Shown piece after piece: positions 8,784 to 17,345 of a stretch of DNA of 64,000 bases. Position numbers and translations under genes: made by a program. The number at the start of each line of letters is the position of its first letter. Within the stretch, counting starts at the first letter, position 1. Source of the stretch: Hellea balneolensis DSM 19091 (GTDB lineage Bacteria; Pseudomonadota; Alphaproteobacteria; Caulobacterales; Maricaulaceae); contig NZ_AUAC01000003.1 of the NCBI RefSeq assembly GCF_000428525.1, positions 682,001 through 746,000 of the forward strand, given 5' to 3'. The notes under the pieces are model-generated. The model searched no databases. It was not told where the DNA came from and saw only the letters and a list, made by a program, of their open reading frames with translations.

Positions 8784-9664
8784 TGGGCTATCCCAAAGAT
8801 ATCAAAATCATCGATACGATGCTGGGTATTCCGACCCATGCGGACCGTTCGGGCTGGTATGACAGCTTCCGCCCGTTGCTCAATGATCAGCAAAGCCGCG
8901 ACATGTTTAAAATGCCTGCGCAATATATGTTTAAAGACATTCCAGAGGCCTCTTCTGATGTCTCGGACTTTGTCGGCTGGACGATTGCGCAAATGGATAA
9001 GCACAATATCGACAAGGCGATGGTCGGCTTTAATGAGGATGAGACTTCGCGCCAAGCCGCGAAAGATTATCCTAATCGGTTCCTTTTTGATTTGCCCTGC
9101 AATCCCAATAACGGCATGGACGAAGTACGCCGCGTTAAACGTCTCCATGCAGAATATGGGATTAAATCCGTTTCCGTGTTTCCGGCGGGCACATGTCCAC
9201 AAGTCGCGATAAATGATGCGCGTATGTATCCGCTTTATGCCTGCTGCGTAGAGCTCGATATTCCGATTGTACTCAATGTCGGCGTTCCAGGCCCGCGCAT
9301 TCCGATGCACACGCAAAAGGTCGAGCATTTAGATGAGGTTTGTTGGTTCTTCCCAGAGCTTAAAGTTGTGATGCGCCACGGCGCTGAGCCTTGGGAAGAT
9401 TTGGCTGTTAAGCTGATGATAAAATACCCAAACCTGTATTATTCGACGTCCGCTTTTGCGCCCAAGCATTATCCCAAAGCGATAATTGATTACGCCAATA
9501 CGCGCGGTGCAGATAAGATTATTTATGCTGGTTACTTCCCTATGGGTCTTAGTCTTGACCGAATTTTCAAAGATATGGAAAATGTGCCGCTTAAAGATGA
9601 GGTTTGGCCCAAATTCCTACGTGAAAACGCCATGAAATTATTTAAATTAGGAGACTATGCATGA
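8783..9664 (+). CDS. Amidohydrolase_2-family protein with degenerate metal site
   Basis: A 293-residue TIM-barrel protein resembling the amidohydrolase_2 family (aromatic acid decarboxylases, hydrolases). The fold features are clear, for example the FPAGTCPQVAINDARMYPLY segment and the strand KVVMRHG with H199. However the usual N-terminal HxH is replaced by D11-T-M-L, the barrel histidine in the PIVIHVG-type strand is Asn165 (PIVLNVG), and the C-terminal metal Asp region reads YAGYFPMG. It may therefore be metal-independent, use other ligands or have a non-hydrolytic role. It is translationally coupled to the ligase before it and the Rieske gene after it, so it likely acts on the same substrate. 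Confidence 0.72.
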   Translation: MGYPKDIKIIDTMLGIPTHADRSGWYDSFRPLLNDQQSRDMFKMPAQYMFKDIPEASSDVSDFVGWTIAQMDKHNIDKAMVGFNEDETSRQAAKDYPNRFLFDLPCNPNNGMDEVRRVKRLHAEYGIKSVSVFPAGTCPQVAINDARMYPLYACCVELDIPIVLNVGVPGPRIPMHTQKVEHLDEVCWFFPELKVVMRHGAEPWEDLAVKLMIKYPNLYYSTSAFAPKHYPKAIIDYANTRGADKIIYAGYFPMGLSLDRIFKDMENVPLKDEVWPKFLRENAMKLFKLGDYA

Positions 9665-10773
9665 CCTCCAATACCACAGCCCATGTCGCCGTTTGGGAAC
9701 AGCTGAAAGGCTTGAGAGGCGAAGAACTTACGGCATGGCGCATGAACCCTGTTGAAAACCGCGCCACTGTCAAAGAACGTAATTTAGACACGCTTCCCCT
9801 ACCATTTGGTTGGTTCATGGTGGCTTATTCTGATGAGCTTGCCGTGAATGAGGTCAAGCCGCTTTATTACTTTGGCAAAGACCTCGTGCTGTGGCGCGGC
9901 GAAGATGGACAGGCCCGCGTCGTCGATGCCTATTGCAAACATCTTGGCGCGCATATGGGCTATGGTGGCCGCGTTAAAGGTAACTCGCTTGAATGTCCAT
10001 TTCATGCTTGGGAATATAATGGCGAAGGGGCTGTTGTTGCTGTGCCTTACGCTAAAAAAGTCCCGCCATCTGCAGCCCGTCCGTGCGAGGCACAGTGGAG
10101 AGTTGTTGAGAGTAATAAGCAAATTCTTGTTTGGTATCATCCATTCAACGAAGCGCCGAAATGGGAGCCTGAGAGTTTCGACCAAGTCCACGACCCTGAG
10201 TGGACGGAGTATAAAAAATACGAATGGATCGTGTATGGCCCTGTTCAGAATATGGCAGAGAACGGCGTCGATGCCGCGCATTTTAAGTATATTCATGGTA
10301 CCGATAGTTTCCCTGACTATGATTTCGAATTTGACGGACACATTCGCAAAGCCAATGTTGAAGCTAAAATGCCGACGCCGAAAGGTGTTGTGGATGGCAC
10401 GATTGCTTACGGCACAGTCGGAGCTGGGCAAAGTTGGACAAAGTTCTCAGGCATCTCAGAGACACTCATGATTGCAGGCATCACGCCCATCGACCAAGAG
10501 CGCACCCATATTCGTTTTGCTTTTACTCAGCCTAAGTCAGAAGCTGAAGGGCCTATGGCAAATCTGGCGACGGCCATGCGCCGCGAAATTTGCAAACAGC
10601 TCGACCAAGATAAAGTTGTCTGGGACCGCCAGAAATATATGCCCAAGCCGAGTATTTGCGATGGTGATGGGCCCATACTGCCATTCCGAAAATTCTTTGC
10701 ACAGTTCTATGCTGAGTGGGGGGATGATACGAAGAAGATCACTAAGCTTAAAATCGATAAGAAAGCCAGTTAA
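9661..10773 (+). CDS. Rieske oxygenase of the KshA/DAF-36-Neverland type
   Basis: A 370-residue Rieske non-haem iron oxygenase. Rieske ligands are C92/H94 and C112/H115 (normal 17-residue spacing); the iron site is D204, H207 and H212 in ENGVDAAHFKYIH. The motifs GWFMVAYSDELA, YFGKDLVLWRG and ECPFHAWEYNGEG resemble the sterol-acting KshA and DAF-36/Neverland groups. It could be a second 9alpha-hydroxylase for different steroids, or hydroxylate or desaturate another position. It overlaps the amidohydrolase gene by four bases and abuts the crotonase gene. No reductase partner is nearby. Confidence 0.82.
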   Translation: MTSNTTAHVAVWEQLKGLRGEELTAWRMNPVENRATVKERNLDTLPLPFGWFMVAYSDELAVNEVKPLYYFGKDLVLWRGEDGQARVVDAYCKHLGAHMGYGGRVKGNSLECPFHAWEYNGEGAVVAVPYAKKVPPSAARPCEAQWRVVESNKQILVWYHPFNEAPKWEPESFDQVHDPEWTEYKKYEWIVYGPVQNMAENGVDAAHFKYIHGTDSFPDYDFEFDGHIRKANVEAKMPTPKGVVDGTIAYGTVGAGQSWTKFSGISETLMIAGITPIDQERTHIRFAFTQPKSEAEGPMANLATAMRREICKQLDQDKVVWDRQKYMPKPSICDGDGPILPFRKFFAQFYAEWGDDTKKITKLKIDKKAS

Positions 10774-11541
10774 TTGGCGGTCATAGAGATCAGCGCTGAC
10801 GGGCCGATAACCTCAATTCGGCTTAATCGCCCGGATGCAATGAACGCCATTACCAATGAGATGCATAACCTCTTGGATAAGGCTTTTGATGATTTTGCGG
10901 CTGATACGACCCAACGCATTGCCGTCATATCTGGGGCGGGCGACCGCGCTTTTTGCGCCGGAAGCGATCTTAAGGACGGCATTGGCAAGCACTATCCGCG
11001 AGGAGGCTATGCGGGACTGATTGAGCGCTTCGATCTCTCCAAGCCAGTGATTGCCGCTGTGGACGGTTTTGCGCTAGGCGGCGGCTTCGAATTAGCGCTC
11101 GCCTGTGATCTCATTATTGCCACTAACCGCGCGAGTTTTGGCTTGCCAGAGCCGCTTGTCGGGGCGGTTGCATTGGGCGGAGGATTACACAGACTGCCGC
11201 GCCAAATAGGCTTAAAGCAAGCCATGGGGCTTATTCTTACGTCTCGCCGCGTTAGTGCTGATGAGGGCTATCGTATGGGTTTTGTCAACGAAGTCGTGCC
11301 GCATGACAGATTGGAAGAGACAGTTTCAGGCTATTGCAAAGATATTCTAAAAGGCGCACCAATTGCGATAGAAGCCTCTAAGATGACAGTTCAAAGGGGG
11401 CTGAGTGAAGACAGCTTAAAAGAGGCGATGAAAGCGCAGGAAAGCTATCCGGAATTTACGACATGGCGCAAGAGTGAGGACGCAATAGAAGGCATAAAAG
11501 CCTTCGCGAAAAAAAGAAAGCCTCAGTGGACAGGGCGATAA
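10774..11541 (+). CDS. Enoyl-CoA hydratase/isomerase family protein (crotonase)
   Basis: A 255-residue crotonase. The oxyanion-hole segments are visible as DRAFCAGSDLKDG and VDGFALGGGFELALACD, and the closing helix region FTTWRKSEDAIEGIKAF is normal for hydratases. It would hydrate or isomerise a CoA-linked intermediate made after the ligase two genes upstream. The start is a TTG directly after the TAA of the Rieske gene; the next in-frame ATG would remove the first beta-strand, so the TTG is preferred and translation is probably coupled. Usual family length. Confidence 0.84.
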   Translation: MAVIEISADGPITSIRLNRPDAMNAITNEMHNLLDKAFDDFAADTTQRIAVISGAGDRAFCAGSDLKDGIGKHYPRGGYAGLIERFDLSKPVIAAVDGFALGGGFELALACDLIIATNRASFGLPEPLVGAVALGGGLHRLPRQIGLKQAMGLILTSRRVSADEGYRMGFVNEVVPHDRLEETVSGYCKDILKGAPIAIEASKMTVQRGLSEDSLKEAMKAQESYPEFTTWRKSEDAIEGIKAFAKKRKPQWTGR

Positions 11542-11566
11542 ATAGATAAACCATAAGGGGAAAATT

Positions 11567-13486
11567 ATGTTAAAAAAACTATGCTTAGGAAGCGCAGCGT
11601 TGAGTGCGGTTTTATTGGCGTCTTGCGGAGACAAACCTGCGCCCAAAGAGGTGAAAGAGGTTGTCGCGGCCATAAAAATTGACCCCGCTACGATAGAACG
11701 AACGCCGACTAAAAATGCTTATTTTGGTGACCTGCATGTGCATACTAAAAACTCTTTTGATGCCTTTATTACGGGGACCCGAACAACAGCAGATGATGCG
11801 TATCGCTTTGCCAAAGGCGCGACCATTGATAATGGCGCTGGAAAAGACATAACAATTTCAGGGCCTCCTCTGGATTTTTACGGGGTTACAGATCATGGCG
11901 AATATATGGGCGTCGTTGCCGCGATGCGGGATAAGGATAACCCCATTTCAAAATCAGAAACAGCCAAGTCTATTTTTGGTATTTTTGGCGGTGGACGCGA
12001 TGCACGGATGCAGGCTTTCATGAAAGTCGGCACGACGATTGTCACGGGTGAACCGCTCGAAGACATTTATGACCGCGAGTTCATCGATAGCGCTTGGGCA
12101 GAAAATGTGGCGGCGGCGGAGAAGCATAATGAGCCTGGCATTTTCACGACTTTTGCGGCCTATGAATATACCAATATGAATATTATTGGCGATATTGATG
12201 ATAATTTCGGCGCCACGAATTTGCACCGCAATGTCGTGTTTCGGGACAAAGCACCGACCCGTCTTTTTACAACGCTTGATTCGACCAATCCTGAGAACTT
12301 ATGGGAGTGGATGAATGAGCAGCGGGCGAACGGGATTGATGTTCTCGCCATTCCGCATAATTCCAATGCGTCAAACGGGCAGATGTTTGCGATGACCACA
12401 ACGGATGGCTCGCCGCTGACCAAAGCCTATGCTGAAAACCGTATGTTAAATGAACCTATTGTCGAAATGACACAGGTCAAGGGCACGTCCGAAACCCATC
12501 CGCTTTTGTCACCTGAAGACGAATTCGCGGATCATGAGCTTTATGAAATTCTTGTTGGGATGCCCGTCCCTGCAGAAAAGGTTCCGGGCAGTTTTGTCCG
12601 TCAAGCTTTGTCGCGAGGCATCGGACTTGAGGGTGAACTGGGCGCAAACCCATATGCTTTTGGGTTTATCGGATCTACTGATGCGCATGTAAGCTCGTCT
12701 TCTTTGTCAGAAGAAAATTTCTTCGGAAAATTCCCGCATGATACAGAGCTGAGCAATCGCCGCTCTATTCCGCCTAAGGGCGCGAAGACCTGGGAAGATG
12801 CGCAGGCTGAAGAGGGCGACTTGGATATAATTTCAACCGCACAATATGGGGCGTCTGGTCTGGCGGGTGTTTGGGCGAAAGCGAATACGCGGGACGAAAT
12901 TTTTGACGCGATGGCAGCCAAGGAAACTTTTGCGACATCAGGCCCGCGCCTCAAGACGCGTTTCTTTGCGGGCGCTTATTCAGACGATATTTTGTCCTCT
13001 TCCGATATGCTGGAGCAAGCCTATGCTAATGGCAGTCCGATGGGCGGTAATATTGAGGGCGGCGAGGCATCCCCTGACTTTATCGCTTGGGCGATTAAGG
13101 ACCCGGAAGGCTATCCTTTGCAGCGCATTCAAGTTGTTAAAGTTTGGTCCGAGGGCGGTAAGAATATGGAACGAATTTATGACGTTGCTTGTGCGGGTGG
13201 GGCCGCGCCTGACCCTGTCACGCGCCGCTGTCCTGATAATGGCGCTAGGGTTGATTTGGAGACATGTAAAACAAATGACGAAACAGGAAGCGGAGAGTTA
13301 AAGGCGCTTTGGAGCGATCCTGATTATCAGGCCGGACAGAGCACAGCCTATTATTTGCGCGTTCTTGAAAATCCGAAATGCCGGTGGAGTACATGGGATG
13401 CGATGCGCAATGGCACGCCGCCTAATCCTGATATGCATGCGACCTTACAGGACCGGGCTTGGAGCTCTGCGATTTGGGTTCAATAG
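11567..13486 (+). CDS. DUF3604 lipoprotein (PHP-like metal site)
   Basis: A 639-residue protein with a lipoprotein signal: a basic and hydrophobic N-terminus and the lipobox LLASC with the modified cysteine at residue 21. The mature part is a DUF3604 protein: the metal-type motif YFGDLHVHTKNSFDA follows near residue 53, then FYGVTDHGEYMG, LAIPHNSNAS and IGSTDAH, all reminiscent of PHP-like hydrolases. Function of the family is not established; a hydrolase acting in the periplasm or on the outer membrane is an inference. It lies 25 bases after the crotonase gene and likely ends that operon. Confidence 0.8.
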   Translation: MLKKLCLGSAALSAVLLASCGDKPAPKEVKEVVAAIKIDPATIERTPTKNAYFGDLHVHTKNSFDAFITGTRTTADDAYRFAKGATIDNGAGKDITISGPPLDFYGVTDHGEYMGVVAAMRDKDNPISKSETAKSIFGIFGGGRDARMQAFMKVGTTIVTGEPLEDIYDREFIDSAWAENVAAAEKHNEPGIFTTFAAYEYTNMNIIGDIDDNFGATNLHRNVVFRDKAPTRLFTTLDSTNPENLWEWMNEQRANGIDVLAIPHNSNASNGQMFAMTTTDGSPLTKAYAENRMLNEPIVEMTQVKGTSETHPLLSPEDEFADHELYEILVGMPVPAEKVPGSFVRQALSRGIGLEGELGANPYAFGFIGSTDAHVSSSSLSEENFFGKFPHDTELSNRRSIPPKGAKTWEDAQAEEGDLDIISTAQYGASGLAGVWAKANTRDEIFDAMAAKETFATSGPRLKTRFFAGAYSDDILSSSDMLEQAYANGSPMGGNIEGGEASPDFIAWAIKDPEGYPLQRIQVVKVWSEGGKNMERIYDVACAGGAAPDPVTRRCPDNGARVDLETCKTNDETGSGELKALWSDPDYQAGQSTAYYLRVLENPKCRWSTWDAMRNGTPPNPDMHATLQDRAWSSAIWVQ

Positions 13487-13509
13487 GCTTGATGGTTCAT
13501 CTCAATAAT

Positions 13510-13578
13510 TACGCATTTTAAGAAAACGACGTCTAAAATCTGGTGAAATGCGCAGAAATAGATAGACTAAATTTCGCA
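13510..13578 (-). promoter_or_regulatory. Three-part operator (site F) upstream of the Lrp/AsnC genes
   Basis: Read on the minus strand: TGCGAA (13573-13578), TGCGCA (13549-13554) and TGCGTA (13510-13515). The spacings, 24 and 39 bp, are identical to the five other sites, although two half-sites differ from consensus by one or two bases. It lies between the DUF3604 gene and the first Lrp/AsnC gene, 85 bases before its start, which suggests autoregulation. Confidence 0.65.
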
Positions 13579-13663
13579 AAAATGACTTTTATAATGATGC
13601 AGCTATAGAGTTGTGTTTGACACCACGTTATGTATAGAGCGCAGCGCAAGCAAGAGGGCCAAT

Positions 13664-14128
13664 ATGTCTGACAGTCATTTCCAATTCACTGATTTGGATA
13701 ATTCTATTATCGCAATCTTAAAAGTGGATGGCCGCACGAGTAATCAGAAGATTGCGGATGAGCTCGGCGTGACGACATCCATGGTAGCGACACGAATAAA
13801 GCGTATGGAGCAATCCAAGGCGATGAAGGTTGTTGCTGTCTCTGATTTTTCCGCTTTTGATTATAATGTGCTTCTGCCTATTGGTGTGGACGTGAAAGGG
13901 CGGCGGGCCAATGATGTGGCAGGTGATATTGCAAAACTTGACGAAGTGGCTTCAGTCCAACTTGTGACCGGAAAACACGATATTGAAATCCTCGTAACGC
14001 TATCGAGTATGGATAAAATGTCCGATTTTCTTCTGAGTAAATTATCGCAAATTAAAGGTGTGCGCAGCCTTGATCCCAGCTTTGCCGTTGACATCATTAA
14101 ATATGATTTTGACGTAGCCCCGATCTAA
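13664..14128 (+). CDS. Lrp/AsnC-family transcriptional regulator
   Basis: A 154-residue regulator of normal Lrp/AsnC size. The N-terminal helix-turn-helix is LDNSIIAILKVDGRTSNQKI to RIKRMEQS (about residues 10-55) and the C-terminal RAM/ligand domain follows (LVTGKHDIEILVTLSS is its characteristic central segment). Such proteins form dimers to octamers and bend or wrap DNA. The ATG at 13664, preceded by AAGAGG, is chosen over an upstream GTG. It is paired with a second paralogue ten bases downstream and preceded by a three-part operator. Inferred: local regulator of the steroid genes and of itself. Confidence 0.88.
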   Translation: MSDSHFQFTDLDNSIIAILKVDGRTSNQKIADELGVTTSMVATRIKRMEQSKAMKVVAVSDFSAFDYNVLLPIGVDVKGRRANDVAGDIAKLDEVASVQLVTGKHDIEILVTLSSMDKMSDFLLSKLSQIKGVRSLDPSFAVDIIKYDFDVAPI

Positions 14129-14137
14129 GAGGCGAAC

Positions 14138-14632
14138 ATGAGTGATTACAGAATAGACGATCTTGACCAACAAATTATCCAGCTTCTTTCCGAGGATGCG
14201 CGGCTTTCAAACCGTAAAATAGCTACGCAATTAGGATTTACCGAAGGGACTATTCGTTCACGGGTCAAACGTCTTGAAGACGAGAACTACATACGCTTCA
14301 CAGCCGTGACAAACATGTCCCATCTGGATACGCCGCAACTTGCCTATATTGGCATTCATGCAGAACAAAAAATGATAAAAGAAGTCGCAGCAAAAGTGGC
14401 TGAGCTGTCTGAGATAAATGCCGTCATTATCCTGCTCGGACGATTTGATATTTTAGCGATTGGCCTATTTGAAGGGCTTTCAGCTGTGCACCAAGTCGCG
14501 AGTAACAAGATACTCGATATTAAAGGCGTTCGTCTTGTGGAGACATCTGTTGTAGTGGATGTTGTCAAATATGATAACCGCGTTGCAAAGATCATGACGC
14601 CTATCGCGGAATATGTTGCAGCGGCTGAATAG
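14138..14632 (+). CDS. Lrp/AsnC-family transcriptional regulator (second paralogue)
   Basis: A 164-residue Lrp/AsnC protein: HTH at IDDLDQQIIQLLSEDARLSN to RVKRLEDEN, and C-terminal RAM domain with AVIILLGRFDILAIGLFEG. It differs clearly from its neighbour, so this is an old duplication or a co-opted partner rather than a recent copy. Known Lrp paralogues can form mixed oligomers; with two genes in one transcript, a hetero-oligomer could suit the asymmetric three-part operator seen at six promoters. The ligand may be a steroid acid, CoA thioester or amino acid; the sequence does not tell. Confidence 0.88.
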   Translation: MSDYRIDDLDQQIIQLLSEDARLSNRKIATQLGFTEGTIRSRVKRLEDENYIRFTAVTNMSHLDTPQLAYIGIHAEQKMIKEVAAKVAELSEINAVIILLGRFDILAIGLFEGLSAVHQVASNKILDIKGVRLVETSVVVDVVKYDNRVAKIMTPIAEYVAAAE

Positions 14633-14639
14633 TAAGCAC

Positions 14640-15602
14640 ATGCAGCCGCGTTTGTTTTTGATTTTGACATTCTTCGGATTGATGGGGTGTGAAGGGGCAA
14701 CTGATCCAAAACCAAATAAACCTCAGACTAACGCCAGGTGGACTGCGCTTTCTGGCGGATGTTTCGAGATGGGTGAAACGCGGATTTACCGCGAAGAGAC
14801 ACCTGTGGTTAAGATATGTTTAGAGCCTTTTGAAATCTGGTCTCATGAAATTTCAAATAAAGAATTTTCTGCTTTCGTAAATGCAACAGGTCACAAGACA
14901 CGCGCGGAAATGGGATGGAACGCGAGTGATACAAGAGGCCCAGGCATTGACGTGGTGCCTAGTTCCGTAGTTTTTGTTTCGCCTGAAACGCCAAAGAATT
15001 TAAATTGGTGGAAACTTACGGCTGGTGCTAACTGGCAAAATCCTTTGGGTCCTGAGAAAGATGGTTTTGAGTTCCAAGCTCCCGTCGTTCATATCACCCG
15101 CGAAGATGCGGCGGCTTATGCGGATTGGGCTGGAGGGCGGTTGCCGACTGAAGCGGAATGGGAATATGCGGCGCGAGGCGGCCTCAATGGGGCGCTGCTG
15201 AGTTGGTCTGAAGCTGAGAACGCAGCATTACAGGATAAGGCAAATACATGGGAGGGCGTCTTTCCGGTCATAAATTCCAAAGAAGACGGCTATGCAAGTG
15301 TTGCCCCTGTAGGCAGCTATCCGCCTAATGGTTTTGGGCTTTATGATATGATCGGGAATGTTTGGGAGTGGACATCATCGACCTATTATCCGACTCACGC
15401 GCTGGGTGAGGGGGCAAAGCTCTATCCCGATGGTTATGATTCAGCTCAAGGAGACATTCCCGTAGGCGTTATAAAGGGCGGCTCATTTTTATGTGCGCGG
15501 TCTTATTGCTATCGTTATCGTCCTGCCGCGCGTCAGCCGCAGGACCTTATTTTCGGAACATCTCACATCGGGTTTCGTATCGTGAGAGATAAAGCCGAAT
15601 AG
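14640..15602 (+). CDS. Formylglycine-generating enzyme (FGE-sulfatase family) lipoprotein
   Basis: A 320-residue SUMF1-type protein with a lipoprotein signal (hydrophobic start, lipobox LMGC) when read from the ATG at 14640; an ATG at 14613 would add nine residues and overlap the regulator gene. The C-terminal KGGSFLCARSYCYRYRPAAR holds C285 and C290, the pair that matches the catalytic copper-binding cysteines of true formylglycine-generating enzymes. Earlier segments (GGCFEMGETR, WAGGRLPTEAEWEYAARGG, GNVWEWTSS) are family hallmarks. FGE oxidises a cysteine of type I sulfatases to formylglycine. Export of a catalytically complete FGE is unusual, and no sulfatase gene is visible in the window. 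Eight bases after the second Lrp gene. Confidence 0.85.
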   Translation: MQPRLFLILTFFGLMGCEGATDPKPNKPQTNARWTALSGGCFEMGETRIYREETPVVKICLEPFEIWSHEISNKEFSAFVNATGHKTRAEMGWNASDTRGPGIDVVPSSVVFVSPETPKNLNWWKLTAGANWQNPLGPEKDGFEFQAPVVHITREDAAAYADWAGGRLPTEAEWEYAARGGLNGALLSWSEAENAALQDKANTWEGVFPVINSKEDGYASVAPVGSYPPNGFGLYDMIGNVWEWTSSTYYPTHALGEGAKLYPDGYDSAQGDIPVGVIKGGSFLCARSYCYRYRPAARQPQDLIFGTSHIGFRIVRDKAE

Positions 15603-15604
15603 GC

Positions 15605-17299
15605 CTAGGCTGAGAGAGAATTGGCCGCACGGCGTCCAGAATAAACGCAATCTGCTATCGACAGTCCACTGACGTAACTCCACGAGGCCACACCAATCGC
15701 GTTGCGTCCCGCTGCGTAAAGCCCTATGATTTCTTCGCCACCTTCATCAAGAACGCACCCCGTGCTTTCATTCACTTTCAGTCCTCCTAATGTCAGAGTC
15801 GGACAGGGGAAGAGCTTCGCCGAGAGGCTGATATCAATAGCCACAAGAGAGCCTTCATCAAGCTGGGCTAAGTCGTCTTGTGTTTTCTCGAAGGGGTCCT
15901 TTATTTCGCCTCTGGCCATTTTATTATACTCGGATAATTGCGTTTCGAGATTATCTCCATCCACCTTAATTATGGCTGCGAGCTCTGATATTGATTTCGC
16001 TTTCTTAGCGCCAAAATAGGCATTGAGCTTGGCGAGGGCCCGCTGAAAAGCCAGTGCCTTATCCCCTTTCACGTCTTCCAAGGCCTGCTTGATCAATTTG
16101 CGGTCTAATATCATCCATGCGCGTCCATTGTGATTTTCCGTCATCTCTACACCAAGCGTCGCGCCGTAAACCATTTCATTGATGAAACGCTGCCCATTTT
16201 CATTGACGATCATGCCGCGCGCAAATGAAAGAGGCGGGTTGATAAAGCGCCAAGCCGTGATGCGGTTCATATTCTCAGCAGCTCCGCCCACGCTTTGTCC
16301 CAAGCGGATACCAGCGCCATTATCTCCATCGGTTCCAAGCGGATAGGCGGCAGTATATTTAGGCGCATAATGCGCCATCATTTTTGAATTAAAGACAAAG
16401 CCTCCCGCCGACAGCACAACGCCCTTATCCGCCCTAATAAATATTTCGGTGCGGGAACTCGCTAATTCTTCGGCTTTCTTCAAATGCCCCATCGCTTTTT
16501 TGAAAAAAAACTTTGAACCTGGAATAATTGGCGGGAACATCGCAAAGAGCTTATTGGCTTTTGCTCGAAGCGTCTTGTAGTTTTCAAGTGTTTCAGCCTT
16601 TTCAAACTGTAGGGCTTTAACACCTATTACGTCACCTACCGCATTGGTCACAAGCTGACGGACTTCGGTATAAGACAGCACCCTCAGGCCCTTGGCTTCG
16701 GCGCTGGCTTTTAAAGGGTCGAAAATAGATCCCCCTAGATTAGTGGCTTTTGCACCCTGTTTAATCGGAACATAGCCACGATGTCCCCGCGCGGCAGGGG
16801 CGGCATGTTTTTTATAGCTTGGAACAAGGCTGTTATCGCTGTGATAGAGAAAATATTTCGGGGCAGGATAAGAGGTTTTATGTGGCCACAAGGTTCCTCG
16901 AAGGTCCACTTTGTGCTCTTTGAGCCATTCAATGGTTGGCGCACTTTGCTCGCAAAAATCCCGCAATGTTGCGTCTGACACAATCCCTTCTGTTTCCAGC
17001 TTCAGATAATTGAACATGTTTTCGGCTGTGTCTTCAACGTCGGCTTCTTTTTGCGTAGATGTTCCCCCGCCGGCATAAATAACCCCGCCGCTCGCTTTCG
17101 TGGCGCCTCCGCCTTCAAAACGGTCCAAAGCGATAACAGATAATCCATTTTCTATCGCTTGAAGAGAGGCCGAAACGCCCGCTCCGCCGAGACCTATCAC
17201 GACAACGTCAGCTTTATCTGTCCAGTCAAGATCATCCGCTGAGCCGACATTCAGAGGCGCTTCAATATCAGAATGCCAATTCTTATTATCTGGTGTCAT
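15605..17299 (-). CDS. FAD-dependent 3-ketosteroid dehydrogenase (KstD/Kst4D family)
   Basis: A 564-residue flavoprotein. The FAD dinucleotide fold is ADVVVIGLGGAGVSASLQA near residue 32, followed by GGGATKASGGVIYAGGG, as in 3-ketosteroid dehydrogenases. The C-terminal FAD segment is LYAAGRNAIGVASWSYVSGL. It would desaturate ring A of a 3-ketosteroid at C1-C2 (KstD) or C4-C5 (Kst4D); I cannot decide between the two, and the C-terminal motif leans to the 4(5alpha) type. It is divergent from an SDR operon across a three-part operator oriented towards it, and converges on the FGE gene. Confidence 0.8.
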   Translation of the reverse strand: MTPDNKNWHSDIEAPLNVGSADDLDWTDKADVVVIGLGGAGVSASLQAIENGLSVIALDRFEGGGATKASGGVIYAGGGTSTQKEADVEDTAENMFNYLKLETEGIVSDATLRDFCEQSAPTIEWLKEHKVDLRGTLWPHKTSYPAPKYFLYHSDNSLVPSYKKHAAPAARGHRGYVPIKQGAKATNLGGSIFDPLKASAEAKGLRVLSYTEVRQLVTNAVGDVIGVKALQFEKAETLENYKTLRAKANKLFAMFPPIIPGSKFFFKKAMGHLKKAEELASSRTEIFIRADKGVVLSAGGFVFNSKMMAHYAPKYTAAYPLGTDGDNGAGIRLGQSVGGAAENMNRITAWRFINPPLSFARGMIVNENGQRFINEMVYGATLGVEMTENHNGRAWMILDRKLIKQALEDVKGDKALAFQRALAKLNAYFGAKKAKSISELAAIIKVDGDNLETQLSEYNKMARGEIKDPFEKTQDDLAQLDEGSLVAIDISLSAKLFPCPTLTLGGLKVNESTGCVLDEGGEEIIGLYAAGRNAIGVASWSYVSGLSIADCVYSGRRAANSLSA

Positions 17300-17345
17300 G
17301 GGATTTCCCTGTCTCTTATATTTTGTGTATTTTTCTTCGAAATAC

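Noticed and set aside
14640-15602. EgtB or PvdO-type assignment for the FGE-fold protein
   Set aside because: Both FGE cysteines in C-x4-C are present, and the iron-binding His-rich DinB-like domain of EgtB is missing.
17045-17060. TGCGTA inside the KstD gene
   Set aside because: A lone half-site in coding sequence without partners at 24 or 39 bp; expected by chance.
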